Source: Actinomadura craniellae | Lineage (GTDB): Bacteria > Actinomycetota > Actinomycetes > Streptosporangiales > Streptosporangiaceae | Assembly: GCF_003289645.1 (NCBI RefSeq) | Contig: NZ_QLYX01000001.1 | Location: 496,001 to 560,000, forward strand | Direction: 5' to 3' | Length of the DNA: 64,000 nucleotides | In this document: piece by piece, positions 1 through 8,066 of the stretch | Layout: every line of letters starts with the position of its first letter | How positions within the stretch are numbered: position 1 is the first letter of the stretch | Translations under genes and position numbers: made by a program | Notes under the pieces: generated by a model | What the model saw: the letters and a program-made list of their open reading frames with translations, nothing else | What the model was told of the DNA's origin: nothing | Database searches by the model: none

Positions 1-347
1 TCGCTCCGCTGGACTTCAACCCGTTCGCCTGGGGGGCCGCCGAGGAGACGGGCACCGGGCGCGAGATCGAGATCGGGCCCGAATACCGCAGCTCCGGCGC
101 CATGGAGCACTACCTCGGTGTCACCCCGCCGGAGCTCCGGCGGGCGCTCAACGGCGGGGTGTCGGCCACCTACACCGGGGTGCCCATGCGGCCCGGCGAC
201 GTCATCACTGCGGAGTCCGCCATCGCCGGCTACTCCGAACGGGAGGGGCGGCTCGGCGCCATGTTGCTGACCGACATCGCCACGACCTGGACCAACCAGG
301 ACGGCGACGAGGTCAGGACCCGCCGCATGACGCTCATCCGCTACTGA
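1..347 (+). CDS. MaoC-type FAS1-like dehydratase domain protein (5' truncated by window edge)
   Basis: The reading frame is open from base 3 to the TGA at 345-347, so the real start lies left of the window; the first in-frame ATG (102) is internal. The visible 114 residues have the feel of a hot-dog fold half-domain seen in MaoC-like N-terminal dehydratases (PEYRSSGAMEHYLGVTPPE, then TYTGVPMRPGDVI). Such proteins pair with a second MaoC domain to hydrate enoyl-CoA. The next gene, 26 bases downstream, is that second MaoC-like protein, so the two probably form a heteromeric enoyl-CoA hydratase. Family assignment is by pattern recognition; the exact substrate is unknown. Confidence 0.72.
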   Translation, partial: APLDFNPFAWGAAEETGTGREIEIGPEYRSSGAMEHYLGVTPPELRRALNGGVSATYTGVPMRPGDVITAESAIAGYSEREGRLGAMLLTDIATTWTNQDGDEVRTRRMTLIRY

Positions 348-373
348 GCCCGACGACCGACCAGGAGGACCCG

Positions 374-820
374 ATGACCTACGCCGCTGCGCCCGGCGCG
401 TCCACGCGGACGCCGGAGTTCGAGGTGAACGCCCCCGTCCCGCCGTTCGTACGGCCGGCCGGCCTGGAGGCGTGGAACCGCTACGCCGCCGTGAACGACG
501 AGTTCGTCGGCATCCACATGGACGACGAGGCCGGGCAGGCCGCCGGCTACCCGGGCGCCATCGGGATGGGCAACCTGGTCTGGGGCTGGCTGCACTGCAT
601 GGTCGAGGACTGGCTCGGCGACCGGGGCCGGCTGGAGCACCTGGAGTGCCGGTTCCGCGTTCCGGCCCTCAAGGGCGACGAGATCACCTGCGGCGGCGTC
701 GTCAGCGGCCGCGAGGTCCGGGCGGACGGCACGACCGTGCTGGAACTGGACCTGTGGGCGGAGAAGCAGACGGGGGAACGGCTCACGTCGGCGAAGGGCC
801 GGGTCGAGCTCTCGGGGTGA
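374..820 (+). CDS. MaoC-like hot-dog fold enoyl-CoA hydratase/dehydratase
   Basis: A 148-residue single hot-dog protein. The hydratase-2-like segment runs from the Tyr near residue 37 through NDEFVGIHMDDEAG, followed by GYPGAIGMGN, which matches the Asp/His dyad region of MaoC hydratases. A good ribosome site (caggagga) lies 6 bases before the ATG. It follows the FAS1-like dehydratase half with 26 bases between, so the two are likely cotranscribed and act as partners in an acyl-CoA beta-oxidation-like route. A convergent terminator hairpin lies 50 bases downstream. Role inferred from family; substrate unknown. Confidence 0.78.
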   Translation: MTYAAAPGASTRTPEFEVNAPVPPFVRPAGLEAWNRYAAVNDEFVGIHMDDEAGQAAGYPGAIGMGNLVWGWLHCMVEDWLGDRGRLEHLECRFRVPALKGDEITCGGVVSGREVRADGTTVLELDLWAEKQTGERLTSAKGRVELSG

Positions 821-869
821 ACCCTCTCCGGACGGAACGGCCCGCCCGGCGCACCCGGCGCGCATGACG

Positions 870-908
870 CCAGCCCCCCGGCGCCGGAGGTGGACGTCGG
901 GGGGCTGG
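870..908. terminator. Bidirectional hairpin terminator between convergent genes
   Basis: Perfect 11-base arms CCAGCCCCCCG (870-880) and CGGGGGGCTGG (898-908) with a 17-base loop, sitting between the rightward MaoC gene and the leftward VOC gene. No T-tract, as is usual for high-GC actinobacteria. Confidence 0.6.
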
Positions 909-920
909 TGGTCGTGGCGC

Positions 921-1859
921 TCAGGCGGCGGCGAAAGGATCGCCTGAGAGCTCCTCGGTGCTGAAGAAGAGGGGCGCCCCGAAGGTGTCCTCGACGTCGG
1001 TGACGATCAGTTCCTCGTTGACCCGGGTGGTCCGGACGTCGTTCTTGTTCAGCCAGGCCTCGGCCGAGTTGAGGTCGGTCACCTTGAAGTGCAGGCTGTA
1101 GATCATGTTGCCCCACTTCTCGACGTGCCGGCCGAGGTCGGAGGCGGGGTCCAGCGGCTCGGCGAGCTGCAGGAGGCAGTCACCGAGCTGCAGGATCGCG
1201 GACTTCGCCCGCAGGCCGTCGTCCGTGCCGGTCCTGACCGGTATCGCCTGCATGGTGTCGACGTAGGTTTCGACGGCGGGTTCGAGCTCCCGGACGCCCA
1301 GGGTGACGTGGGAGAAGCGCTCGATGGTGAGCGGGTGGGACCGCCACATCTGCACCAGCGACGACCACGTCTCCTCGTTCCGCGGGTCGTTGGGCATGTC
1401 GTGGTGGCACAGCTCCACCATCAGGCCGGCGGTGTCCCGCGGGCTCGGGAAGAAGTAACCCGTCTCCGGGTCGAGCTTCTCGATCTTCCCGCCGCCGGGC
1501 TTGCCGATGTAGACCCCGCGTTCCAGCAGCCGGTCGGCCAGCCCGACGAGGTCGTCGACCTTGTACCCGACCGAGTGCAGATGCTGCCCGAACTTCGTGT
1601 AGAACTTCCCGACGGGGAGGTCGGGGTTGGCCGGCATCTTCGGCGCCATGGTCTCGATGCACAGGTCGCCGATCATCAGGAGGGTCGCGTAGCGGTCCTC
1701 CCAGGGCAGGTAGTTCGGCTCGTCGACGCCCATGTACACGAAGCCGCCCAGGACGTCCTCGTAGAACTTGCGCAGCCGCTGCGCGTCGTCGGACATGTGG
1801 ACGACGTGGATCATCTGCCCGATGCCGTGGTCCCCGGTCCGCTTGACCTGTTGCTTCAT
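921..1859 (-). CDS. Two-domain VOC (glyoxalase/dioxygenase superfamily) protein
   Basis: 312 residues with two vicinal-oxygen-chelate modules. The first starts near residue 14 (MIHVVHMSDDAQRLRKFYED) and the second near residue 180 (FSHVTLGVRELEPAVETYVD). The family includes extradiol dioxygenases, glyoxalases and epimerases; which reaction this one performs cannot be told from sequence. It is the last gene of a leftward operon (thiolase, hydroxyacyl-CoA dehydrogenase, carboxyltransferase, EthD-like protein, VOC), beginning 10 bases after the EthD-like gene, with a clear ribosome site (gaggag) ahead of its ATG. A metal-dependent step on a CoA or keto intermediate is a reasonable inference. Confidence 0.8.
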   Translation of the reverse strand: MKQQVKRTGDHGIGQMIHVVHMSDDAQRLRKFYEDVLGGFVYMGVDEPNYLPWEDRYATLLMIGDLCIETMAPKMPANPDLPVGKFYTKFGQHLHSVGYKVDDLVGLADRLLERGVYIGKPGGGKIEKLDPETGYFFPSPRDTAGLMVELCHHDMPNDPRNEETWSSLVQMWRSHPLTIERFSHVTLGVRELEPAVETYVDTMQAIPVRTGTDDGLRAKSAILQLGDCLLQLAEPLDPASDLGRHVEKWGNMIYSLHFKVTDLNSAEAWLNKNDVRTTRVNEELIVTDVEDTFGAPLFFSTEELSGDPFAAA

Positions 1860-1869
1860 ATGGTTCTCC

Positions 1870-2205
1870 TCACAGCTCGCCGGAATCGCGGACGTACCAC
1901 TGGAGTGCCGGTGGGTTGTCCGCCAGGTCCATGGCGGGGGACAACTGCATCTGGCCGGACGTGGCGGCCTCCGTCAGGCTGGCCTCCGCCGCGGCCACCT
2001 CGACCTCGCCGAGGTCGTAGAAGGTGAGGAACCGGGGCGGTCGGCCGGAGTCGGCCGGGTCCACGAGCCGGTAGCGGATCACCTTCTCGATCGTCGGGAT
2101 CGCCGCTCGCACGTCCGGGATGTGCACCTTCTCGTACCACTCCACGAACTCCGCGGTGCGATCCGGCACCGGGCTGGCCCAGGCCAGCAGCGCTGCTCTG
2201 ACCAC
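1870..2205 (-). CDS. EthD-like / DUF4286-type small dimeric alpha-beta barrel protein
   Basis: 111 residues. The pattern FVEWYEKVHIPDVRAAIPTI followed by RFLTFYDLGE is typical of small ferredoxin-like dimeric barrels of the EthD/DUF4286 type. These often accompany degradation pathways, with an auxiliary or ill-defined role. The start is GTG, preceded by a strong aggaggag site. It lies between the carboxyltransferase gene (25-base gap) and the VOC gene (10-base gap), so it is part of that operon. No catalytic residues can be assigned; function unknown. Confidence 0.65.
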   Translation of the reverse strand: MVRAALLAWASPVPDRTAEFVEWYEKVHIPDVRAAIPTIEKVIRYRLVDPADSGRPPRFLTFYDLGEVEVAAAEASLTEAATSGQMQLSPAMDLADNPPALQWYVRDSGEL

Positions 2206-2230
2206 TGTCGTTCTCCTCCTCCTGCTTCGG

Positions 2231-3649
2231 TTAACTCGTCACTGCCGCGGCCGTCGCCTGGTGGGGGCGAACGTCCCGCGCCCCCGCCCGCGCATGGCCC
2301 AGGGCCTGTGTCACCGCCGCCCGCACCGCGGTCTCGTCCTCCGGGAGCACGCGGTCCACGACGCCGAGGCGGAGCAGTTCGTCCGGGGTCATCCGCAGGG
2401 ACCGGGTGAGCTCGGGCACCCGGGCGGGGTCGCGGTAGAGGATCGCGGCTCCCGCCTCGGGGCCGATCACGGAGAACACCGCGCCCTCCAGGAGGAACAG
2501 CCGGTCGGTGTGCGCCAGCGCCACGGAACCGCCGCTGCCGCCCTCCCCGACGACCACGCAGACGCTGGGCGTGGGTAGTTCGGCGAGGGCGAGCAGGGTG
2601 CGCGCGATCTCGCCGGCGACGCCGCCCGCCTCCGACTCGGGACGCGGGTCGGCGCCGGGCGTGTCGACGATCGTGAGCACCGGCAGCCGCAGCCGGCCCG
2701 CGAGCCGGACCGCCCGCTGCGCCAGCCGGTAGGCGCCGGGACCCGGCGCTCCCGGCTGGGAGATCCCGGCGAACCGGTCCATCGCGACGACGACCACCTG
2801 CCGGCCGTCGATGGCGGCCAGCCCGGCCCGCACGGCCGGGTCGGCTCCGCCGAGGTCCACCCACGCGTCGGTGAGCCACGCCGCCCACTCCAGGCCGGAG
2901 GGCCGTTCCGGATCGCGGGCGCGCAGCAGGTGCTCGTAGGGGGCCTGGCCCGGGGGAGCGGTGCCGGGTCTCGCCGGGCGTCCCGGGGGCGGGACGAGCG
3001 GACCGGCGTCGGCGGCGCCCACGGCCGCGGCGAGCCAGTGCCAGCGGTGCCCGGGATCGACGATCGCGTCGATCAGCCCGTGCCGGAGCGCCGACTCCGC
3101 GGTGTGCGACGTCGGGGGCGGGTAGGCGCCGGTGACCTCGGCGACGACCCGGGGGCCGCCGAACCCGATCGTCGCCCCCGGCTCGGCGGCGCGCAGGTCG
3201 GCCACGGAGACGAAGGACGCCAGGACGCCGCCGGTGGTCGGCGACCGCAGGTACGCGGCCGACCGCAGCCCCGCCGCGGCGTGCCGTGCGGCGGCCGCCA
3301 CGGTGCGCGGCATCTGCAGGAGGGACACCATTCCCTCCTGCAGCCGGGCGCCCCCGGTCGAGACCGTCTGCACCACGGGCGCGCCCGCCCGGACGGCGCG
3401 GTCGAAGGCGCGGACGACGCGCTCGCCGGCGACGGCGCCCATCGTCCCGCCCGCCCGGCCGAAGTCGCAGTCGATCCACACGGCGGGTCGCCCGCCGAGC
3501 TCGATCAGCGCCGTCCGGACCGACTCCTGCGCCGAGGCCGGGGCGGTGTACCCGGGAAAGCCCAGCGGGTCGGCCGAGCGGAGCCCGTCGTCCCACGCCC
3601 GCACGACGCGGACGCCGGCCCCGGCCGGGGCGAGCGGCTCAATCGCCAT
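2231..3649 (-). CDS. Acyl-CoA carboxylase carboxyltransferase (fused beta/alpha type)
   Basis: 472 residues with two crotonase-like carboxyltransferase halves. In the N half, VSTGGARLQEG and SPTTGGVLASF resemble the acyl-CoA/oxyanion region. In the C half, TIVDTPGADPRPESEAGGV and VVVGEGGSGGSVALAHTDR resemble the alpha/biotin-side half. No zinc ribbon is visible at the N terminus. The family transfers CO2 between carboxybiotin and an acyl-CoA, or catalyses the reverse; no biotin carboxylase or biotin carrier gene is in this window, so those subunits must be elsewhere or the protein works differently. The ATG overlaps the end of the hydroxyacyl-CoA dehydrogenase gene by 11 bases, suggesting translational coupling. 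Confidence 0.8.
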   Translation of the reverse strand: MAIEPLAPAGAGVRVVRAWDDGLRSADPLGFPGYTAPASAQESVRTALIELGGRPAVWIDCDFGRAGGTMGAVAGERVVRAFDRAVRAGAPVVQTVSTGGARLQEGMVSLLQMPRTVAAAARHAAAGLRSAAYLRSPTTGGVLASFVSVADLRAAEPGATIGFGGPRVVAEVTGAYPPPTSHTAESALRHGLIDAIVDPGHRWHWLAAAVGAADAGPLVPPPGRPARPGTAPPGQAPYEHLLRARDPERPSGLEWAAWLTDAWVDLGGADPAVRAGLAAIDGRQVVVVAMDRFAGISQPGAPGPGAYRLAQRAVRLAGRLRLPVLTIVDTPGADPRPESEAGGVAGEIARTLLALAELPTPSVCVVVGEGGSGGSVALAHTDRLFLLEGAVFSVIGPEAGAAILYRDPARVPELTRSLRMTPDELLRLGVVDRVLPEDETAVRAAVTQALGHARAGARDVRPHQATAAAVTS

Positions 3650-4493
3650 AGGTGTAGAAGCCCCGCCCGGTCTTGCGCCCCAGCCACCCCAGCCGGACGT
3701 ACTGCTTGAGCAGCGGCGGCGGGAAGTAGCGCGGGTCCTTGTACTCCTCGTACATCGACGCGGCCATGTCGTGGACGATGTCCAGGCCGATCAGGTCGCT
3801 GAGCCGGAACGGCCCCATCTTGTGGTTGAAGCCCAGCGTGATCACCGAGTCGATCGACTCCATGTCGGCCACGCCCCGCTCGAAGGCGCGGATCGCGTCG
3901 AGCAGGTAGGGCACGATGAGCAGGTTGCCGACGAAGCCGGGCACGTCGTTGATGACGACGGGCGCCTTGCCGAGCCGGGTCGCCAGCTCCGTCACCGTGT
4001 TGACGCACTCCTGCTCGGTGACCGGGGTCCTGATCACCTCGACCAGGCGCATGGCGGGCACCGGGTTGAAGAAGTGCAGCCCGACGACCTGCTCCGGGCG
4101 GGACGTCGCCGCGGCGAGGACGACCAGCGGGATGGTCGAGGTGTTCGACGCGATGAGCGTGTCCGGCCCGACCAGCCGGTCGATCTCGCCGAGCAGCCGC
4201 CGCTTGAGCTCGACGTCCTCGTACACGGCCTCCACCACGAGGTCCGCCTGGGCGATCTCGGCCAGGTCGGTCGTCAGGGTGGAGCAGGTGCGCGCCTGCT
4301 CGGCCTGCTCGGCGGTGATCTTGCCACGGGCGGCACTGGCCGCCAGGCCGGCGGCGATGCGCCGGTGGGCGGCGTCGATGCCGGCCTGGTCCGCTTCGAT
4401 GCCGATGGCTTCGAGGCCGTTCTGGGCGGCGAGCTGGACGATGCCGCCGCCCATCGTCCCGCAGCCGACGACGGCGATTTTCTTGATGTTCAT
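3639..4493 (-). CDS. 3-hydroxyacyl-CoA dehydrogenase (3-hydroxybutyryl-CoA dehydrogenase type)
   Basis: 284 residues, the normal length for the stand-alone dehydrogenase. The N-terminal Rossmann motif is IAVVGCGTMGGGI. The catalytic region SNTSTIPLV and GLHFFNPVPAMRLVEVI carries the expected His. The C-terminal helical domain includes GFVGNLLIVPYL and GFNHKMGPFRLSDLIGLDI. It oxidises 3-hydroxyacyl-CoA to 3-ketoacyl-CoA with NAD(P). It lies between the thiolase (93-base gap) and the overlapping carboxyltransferase gene, so a coherent beta-oxidation-style unit is likely. Ribosome site gaggag precedes the ATG. Confidence 0.9.
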   Translation of the reverse strand: MNIKKIAVVGCGTMGGGIVQLAAQNGLEAIGIEADQAGIDAAHRRIAAGLAASAARGKITAEQAEQARTCSTLTTDLAEIAQADLVVEAVYEDVELKRRLLGEIDRLVGPDTLIASNTSTIPLVVLAAATSRPEQVVGLHFFNPVPAMRLVEVIRTPVTEQECVNTVTELATRLGKAPVVINDVPGFVGNLLIVPYLLDAIRAFERGVADMESIDSVITLGFNHKMGPFRLSDLIGLDIVHDMAASMYEEYKDPRYFPPPLLKQYVRLGWLGRKTGRGFYTYGD

Positions 4494-4586
4494 GTCCGGA
4501 ACTCCTCGGCGAGGGGAAAGGGCATGCCACGGGGACGGCGGCCGGACGGGAGCCCGGCCCGGTCCACGGGGTTCACGCGACGGTGT

Positions 4587-5756
4587 TCAGGCGACTTCGA
4601 TGACGACGGCTCCGCCCTGCCCGCCGCCGGCGCACATGGTCGCGAGGCCGATGCCACCGCCGCGCCGGCGCAGCTCGTGGGCGAGCGTCGTCAGCATGCG
4701 CGCCCCGGTCGCGGCGATCGGGTGGCCGAGGCTGCATCCGCTGCCGTGCACGTTGACCCGGTCCTCGTCGAGCTTCAGCACCTGGCAGGTCGCCACCGGG
4801 ACGGAGGCGAACGCCTCGTTGATCTCCCAGAGGTCGATGTCGGCCGTCGTCAGGCCGGCCCGCTCGAGGACCTTGGTCGCGGCGTCGATCGCGCCGACGC
4901 CGGTGAACTTCGGCTCGACGCCGACCGCCGCCCAGGCGCGCACGGTCGCGAGAGTCCGGAGGCCCTCCGCCCGGGCCAGGTCGTCGGCGACGACGGCGAG
5001 CGCGGCCGCGCCGTCGTTGGACCCGCTGGCGTTGCCCGCGGTGATCGAGAACCCCTCGATGTCCGGGCGCAGCGGCGGGAGCGCGGCCATCTTCTCGGCG
5101 GAGGTGGTGGCCCGCGGGTGCTCGTCGGCTGCGAACTCGACCACGGAGCCGTCCCGCCGGGTCACCTTGATGGGCACGATCTCGTCGGCGAACACGCCCG
5201 CCTCGGTCGCGGCGACCGCCCGCTGGTGCGAGCGCAGGGCCCACGCGTCCATCTGCTCGCGGGTGAGCCCGTACTTCTGGGCGACGTTCCAGCCGACGGT
5301 CATGGCCGTCTCGTCGGTGGCGTCGTCGGTGTAGGGGAACGTCGGGGCGATGCGCCGCTCGGTGGCGTCGCCCAGCGGGATCCGCCAGTCGAGGGCCGGC
5401 ATGAGGGAGGACGACTGCACGCCGCCGGCCACGATGGCACGGTCCATGCCCGCCCGGATGTTCGCCGCGGCCGTCCCGACGGCGGTGAGGCTGCTGGCGC
5501 AGTGCCGGTTCATCGACACGCCGGGCACCCGGGTCATGCCCGCGGCGACCGCGGCGTGCCGGGCAAGGTCGCCGCCGCCGTACATCGACTCGCCGAAGAT
5601 GACGTCGTCGAACCGTTCGGGCGCGATGCCGGACCGGCGGACGGCCTCCCGGAGGACGTGGGTGGCCAGATCCTCGGCGGGGGTCTCGGTGAGGGTGCCC
5701 TTGCGCGCGGTTCCGATCGGGGTGCGGACCGCGCTGACGATCACGGCTTCGGGCAC
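4587..5756 (-). CDS. Thiolase (acetyl-CoA acetyltransferase family)
   Basis: 389 residues, typical thiolase length. The acylated Cys is in MNRHCASSL (Cys86); the C-terminal block GCSLGHPIAATGARM carries the catalytic His and MCAGGGQGG the second Cys. It cleaves 3-ketoacyl-CoA or condenses two acyl-CoAs. The start is GTG. It is the first gene of the leftward operon, and its promoter must lie in the 223-base divergent region shared with the LacI-family regulator, a natural candidate for its control. Confidence 0.92.
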   Translation of the reverse strand: MPEAVIVSAVRTPIGTARKGTLTETPAEDLATHVLREAVRRSGIAPERFDDVIFGESMYGGGDLARHAAVAAGMTRVPGVSMNRHCASSLTAVGTAAANIRAGMDRAIVAGGVQSSSLMPALDWRIPLGDATERRIAPTFPYTDDATDETAMTVGWNVAQKYGLTREQMDAWALRSHQRAVAATEAGVFADEIVPIKVTRRDGSVVEFAADEHPRATTSAEKMAALPPLRPDIEGFSITAGNASGSNDGAAALAVVADDLARAEGLRTLATVRAWAAVGVEPKFTGVGAIDAATKVLERAGLTTADIDLWEINEAFASVPVATCQVLKLDEDRVNVHGSGCSLGHPIAATGARMLTTLAHELRRRGGGIGLATMCAGGGQGGAVVIEVA

Positions 5757-5979
5757 AGGACCACCTCACTGTCTCGAAGGTAGGGATGGTGCGCCCGGCG
5801 CGAATTCGCCCGGCGACGGTTCGACAGTAGCTTATGTTTTTATACTCGTAAATATGTCGAATCAATCTCCGGGGTGTTGCCCAGGGTGAGCCTGGACACA
5901 TCGACGGTTCCATCATCGCGGTGGGGCAGAATGGGGTTCTGTACGAGGGGAGCGCTTCTTCGACCTTCCGGGAGACGAT
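5757..5979. promoter_or_regulatory. Divergent promoter region, thiolase operon / LacI regulator
   Basis: Intergenic DNA between divergent genes with a sharply AT-rich core at about 5829-5866. Leftward, TTGATT and TATAAA separated by 15 bases could be promoter elements. A small dyad TTTA...TAAA (5837-5850) lies inside. The assignment is tentative; no transcription start can be seen. Confidence 0.4.
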
Positions 5980-7002
5980 GTGGCCGGCCGACCGGTGGAC
6001 GGGGAACAAGCGGCCTCTTCGCGTTCCCGCCCGGCGACCAGCGTCGACGTCGCCCGGCTCGCCGGAGTCTCCCGGGCCACGGTGAGCCACGTCCTCAACG
6101 ACCAGGTCGAGCGGTTCAGCGCGGACACGGTCGAGCGGGTGCGCCGGGCCGCGGCCGAACTCGGCTACGTCCCCTCGGCGGCGGGCCGCGCCCTGGTCAT
6201 GGGGCGCAGCGACTTCATCATCCTGGTCGTGCCGCACACCACCTTCATCCGGCTCCAGGACGTCATCGAGGTCCTCTCGACCGACATCGAGGACCTCGGC
6301 TTCACCGTGGTCGTGCACTTCGTGTCCCGGACGAAGGGCACGACGTCGGCCCGGCTGCAGCACATGATCGAGACACTGCGCCCGGCCGGGGTCGTCGACC
6401 TGGGCGGGCTGTCGGCCGCCGACCTCGCCGCCGTGGAACGGGCCGGCTGCCCGGTCCTGCCGCAGGCGGCCCCGCTCGGCTTCAACACCTGGATCGGGCG
6501 CCTGCAGGCCCGGCACCTGCATTCCCGCGGGTACACCAGGCTCGCCTACGCGTTCCTGTCCGACGAGCGGGACGACCCGTACGGGCAGGGGCGCGCCGAC
6601 GCCGTCGCCGAGTTCTGCGCGGACGAGGGCCTCGCCCCGCCCGCGCACATCCACGTCTCCATCGACCCCGAAGGCGCGCGACGGGCCCTGGAATGGCTCC
6701 TCGTGCTGTGCGGCCGGCCGGTGGCGGTCGCCTGCTACAACGACGAGGTCGCCCTCGCCCTGGTGTTCGCCGCGAAGGGCGGCGGGCTGTCCGTACCGGA
6801 CGACGTTGCGGTGATCGGCGTCGAGCGCGCCGCCGTCGGGCAGGTGGTCTCGCCCCGGCTGACCACCGTCGCGAGCAACGTCCCCGCGGCCCTGCGGCAC
6901 ATCCGGCACTCCCTCGTGCGGACCTACGGCAGCCCGGCGGTCCTGGACGAGATCTCCGATCCGGGCGAGGCCTTCACCGTGGTGATCGGCGAGACGACCT
7001 AG
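5980..7002 (+). CDS. LacI-family transcriptional regulator
   Basis: 340 residues. The N-terminal LacI helix-turn-helix with hinge (residues about 20-75: SVDVARLAGVSRATVSHVLND ... ELGYVPSAAGRAL) is followed by a periplasmic-binding-protein-like effector domain (IILVVPHTTFIRL to the C terminus). GTG start at 5980. It is divergent from the thiolase operon and upstream of the FAD-protein gene, whose promoter carries a perfect palindrome (7072-7083) of the type LacI proteins bind. Regulation of these catabolic genes by a small effector is therefore likely, but inferred. Confidence 0.9.
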   Translation: MAGRPVDGEQAASSRSRPATSVDVARLAGVSRATVSHVLNDQVERFSADTVERVRRAAAELGYVPSAAGRALVMGRSDFIILVVPHTTFIRLQDVIEVLSTDIEDLGFTVVVHFVSRTKGTTSARLQHMIETLRPAGVVDLGGLSAADLAAVERAGCPVLPQAAPLGFNTWIGRLQARHLHSRGYTRLAYAFLSDERDDPYGQGRADAVAEFCADEGLAPPAHIHVSIDPEGARRALEWLLVLCGRPVAVACYNDEVALALVFAAKGGGLSVPDDVAVIGVERAAVGQVVSPRLTTVASNVPAALRHIRHSLVRTYGSPAVLDEISDPGEAFTVVIGETT

Positions 7003-7071
7003 CGCGACACGGGGTTCGGCCGCCGGCGTCCCTCACCTATATGGCGTGGTAGGAAGGCGAATCGTCCCCGT

Positions 7072-7083
7072 TGACACGTGTCA
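7072..7083. promoter_or_regulatory. Perfect 12-bp palindrome TGACACGTGTCA overlapping a -35 element
   Basis: TGACACGTGTCA is self-complementary with a central CG, the geometry common in LacI-family operators. It begins one base inside a TTGACA hexamer (7071-7076) in the 165-base gap between the LacI gene and the FAD-protein gene, so a bound repressor would block that promoter. No second copy was noticed elsewhere in the window. Confidence 0.5.
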
Positions 7084-7167
7084 CCACCCTTCATAAAGTG
7101 GGCGCGCCGACAGGGGATGTCCCGCGGGGAACCCTCCCGGGGGACACGCTGGCAAGGAGGCAGGCCG

Positions 7168-8028
7168 ATGTCGTTGAACGGGCGTGTCGACGTGGTGGTC
7201 ATCGGATTCGGGGTGGCCGGCGCCGCGGCGGCCCTGGCGGCGGCCGCCGCCGACGCGCGGGTGCTGGTCCTGGACCAGGGCGTTCCGGCGGAGCGCAGGC
7301 TCCTGGCCTCCCGTGCCGCCCGGTCCCGTGACGCGCTGCGGACCGGCCTGCGGGCCGCGGCGCTCGCCGCCGGGGTCGAGGTGCGAGCGCAGTTCCGCGT
7401 GCACGAACTGGTGGTGGACGCCGGGCAGGTGAGCGGCGTCGGTTACGCGACGCTGCCGCCCCGGGGAATCGCCGCCGCGGGCCACCGGTGGCTGCAGCGG
7501 GCGGGCGACCGGGCGCCGGCGGGCATCGCGCCCGTCCTCACCCGGGCCGCCGACGCGGTGTGGCAGTCGGTCCTCGTCGTCGGCGAGGTCGGCTGCTCCT
7601 CGGTCGTCCTCGCCCTGGACCCGCGGCACTGGGAGTTCGTCGGGCCCGCCATGTGGACCGCGGCGCGTACGGGGCTCGGCGGCGGAGTGCCGGCGGCGCC
7701 GGCATGGCCCCGCCCGCTGCGCGCGGTCCCCGCCACGGAGACCGGCGCCGGGCCGACCCCGGAACTGGCCGTCCGCACCTGGTGCGCCGCGCGCGAGACA
7801 CCCGCCTTCACCGCCGCGGGCCAGACCGAACTGCGCGTCGACGAGACGACCGGAGCCGTCCTGGTGGGCGACGACCAGCCCGTGCCGGGGCTCTACTCGG
7901 CCGTCCAGCCGCACCGTGCCGGGGCCGATTCCGAGCCCGGCGCCGTGCTGGCGGCCGGCAAGCGGGCCGGGCTCGGCGCGCTCGCCATGGCGCGGCACGC
8001 CCGGGTTGCGCTCCGCTCGGTCGGCTGA
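7168..8028 (+). CDS. Short FAD-binding protein related to FAD_binding_2 / ketosteroid dehydrogenase family
   Basis: 286 residues from the ATG at 7168, which has an excellent site (aaggagg) 7 bases upstream; an upstream in-frame ATG at 7078 lacks one. The dinucleotide motif IGFGVAGAAAA (Gly13, Gly15, Gly18) ends in an Asp after strand 2 (VLVLDQG). The C-terminal GLYSAVQPHRAG...AGKRAGLGALAMARHA matches the closing FAD-contacting region of flavin dehydrogenases such as 3-ketosteroid dehydrogenases. Those proteins are about 500 residues, so the substrate domain here is missing or greatly reduced. Whether it is still catalytic is uncertain. Confidence 0.65.
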   Translation: MSLNGRVDVVVIGFGVAGAAAALAAAAADARVLVLDQGVPAERRLLASRAARSRDALRTGLRAAALAAGVEVRAQFRVHELVVDAGQVSGVGYATLPPRGIAAAGHRWLQRAGDRAPAGIAPVLTRAADAVWQSVLVVGEVGCSSVVLALDPRHWEFVGPAMWTAARTGLGGGVPAAPAWPRPLRAVPATETGAGPTPELAVRTWCAARETPAFTAAGQTELRVDETTGAVLVGDDQPVPGLYSAVQPHRAGADSEPGAVLAAGKRAGLGALAMARHARVALRSVG

Positions 8029-8048
8029 CGGAGCGAGTGACCGGGCGA

Positions 8049-8066
8049 GTGACCCAGGCGGGTCAC
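8049..8066. terminator. Short hairpin at convergent gene ends
   Basis: GTGACCC-AGGC-GGGTCAC, 7-base perfect arms, between the convergent FAD-protein and enoyl-CoA hydratase genes and overlapping the stop codon of the latter. Weak but well placed. Confidence 0.35.

Noticed and set aside
3132..5783. An 883-residue open frame on the plus strand opposite the thiolase, HAD and carboxyltransferase genes
   Set aside because: Low-complexity Arg/Gly/Pro composition, a shadow of real genes on the minus strand in GC-rich DNA.
4573..6909. A 778-residue open frame on the minus strand spanning the thiolase and LacI genes
   Set aside because: Crosses two real genes in other frames; its composition is that of a frame shadow.
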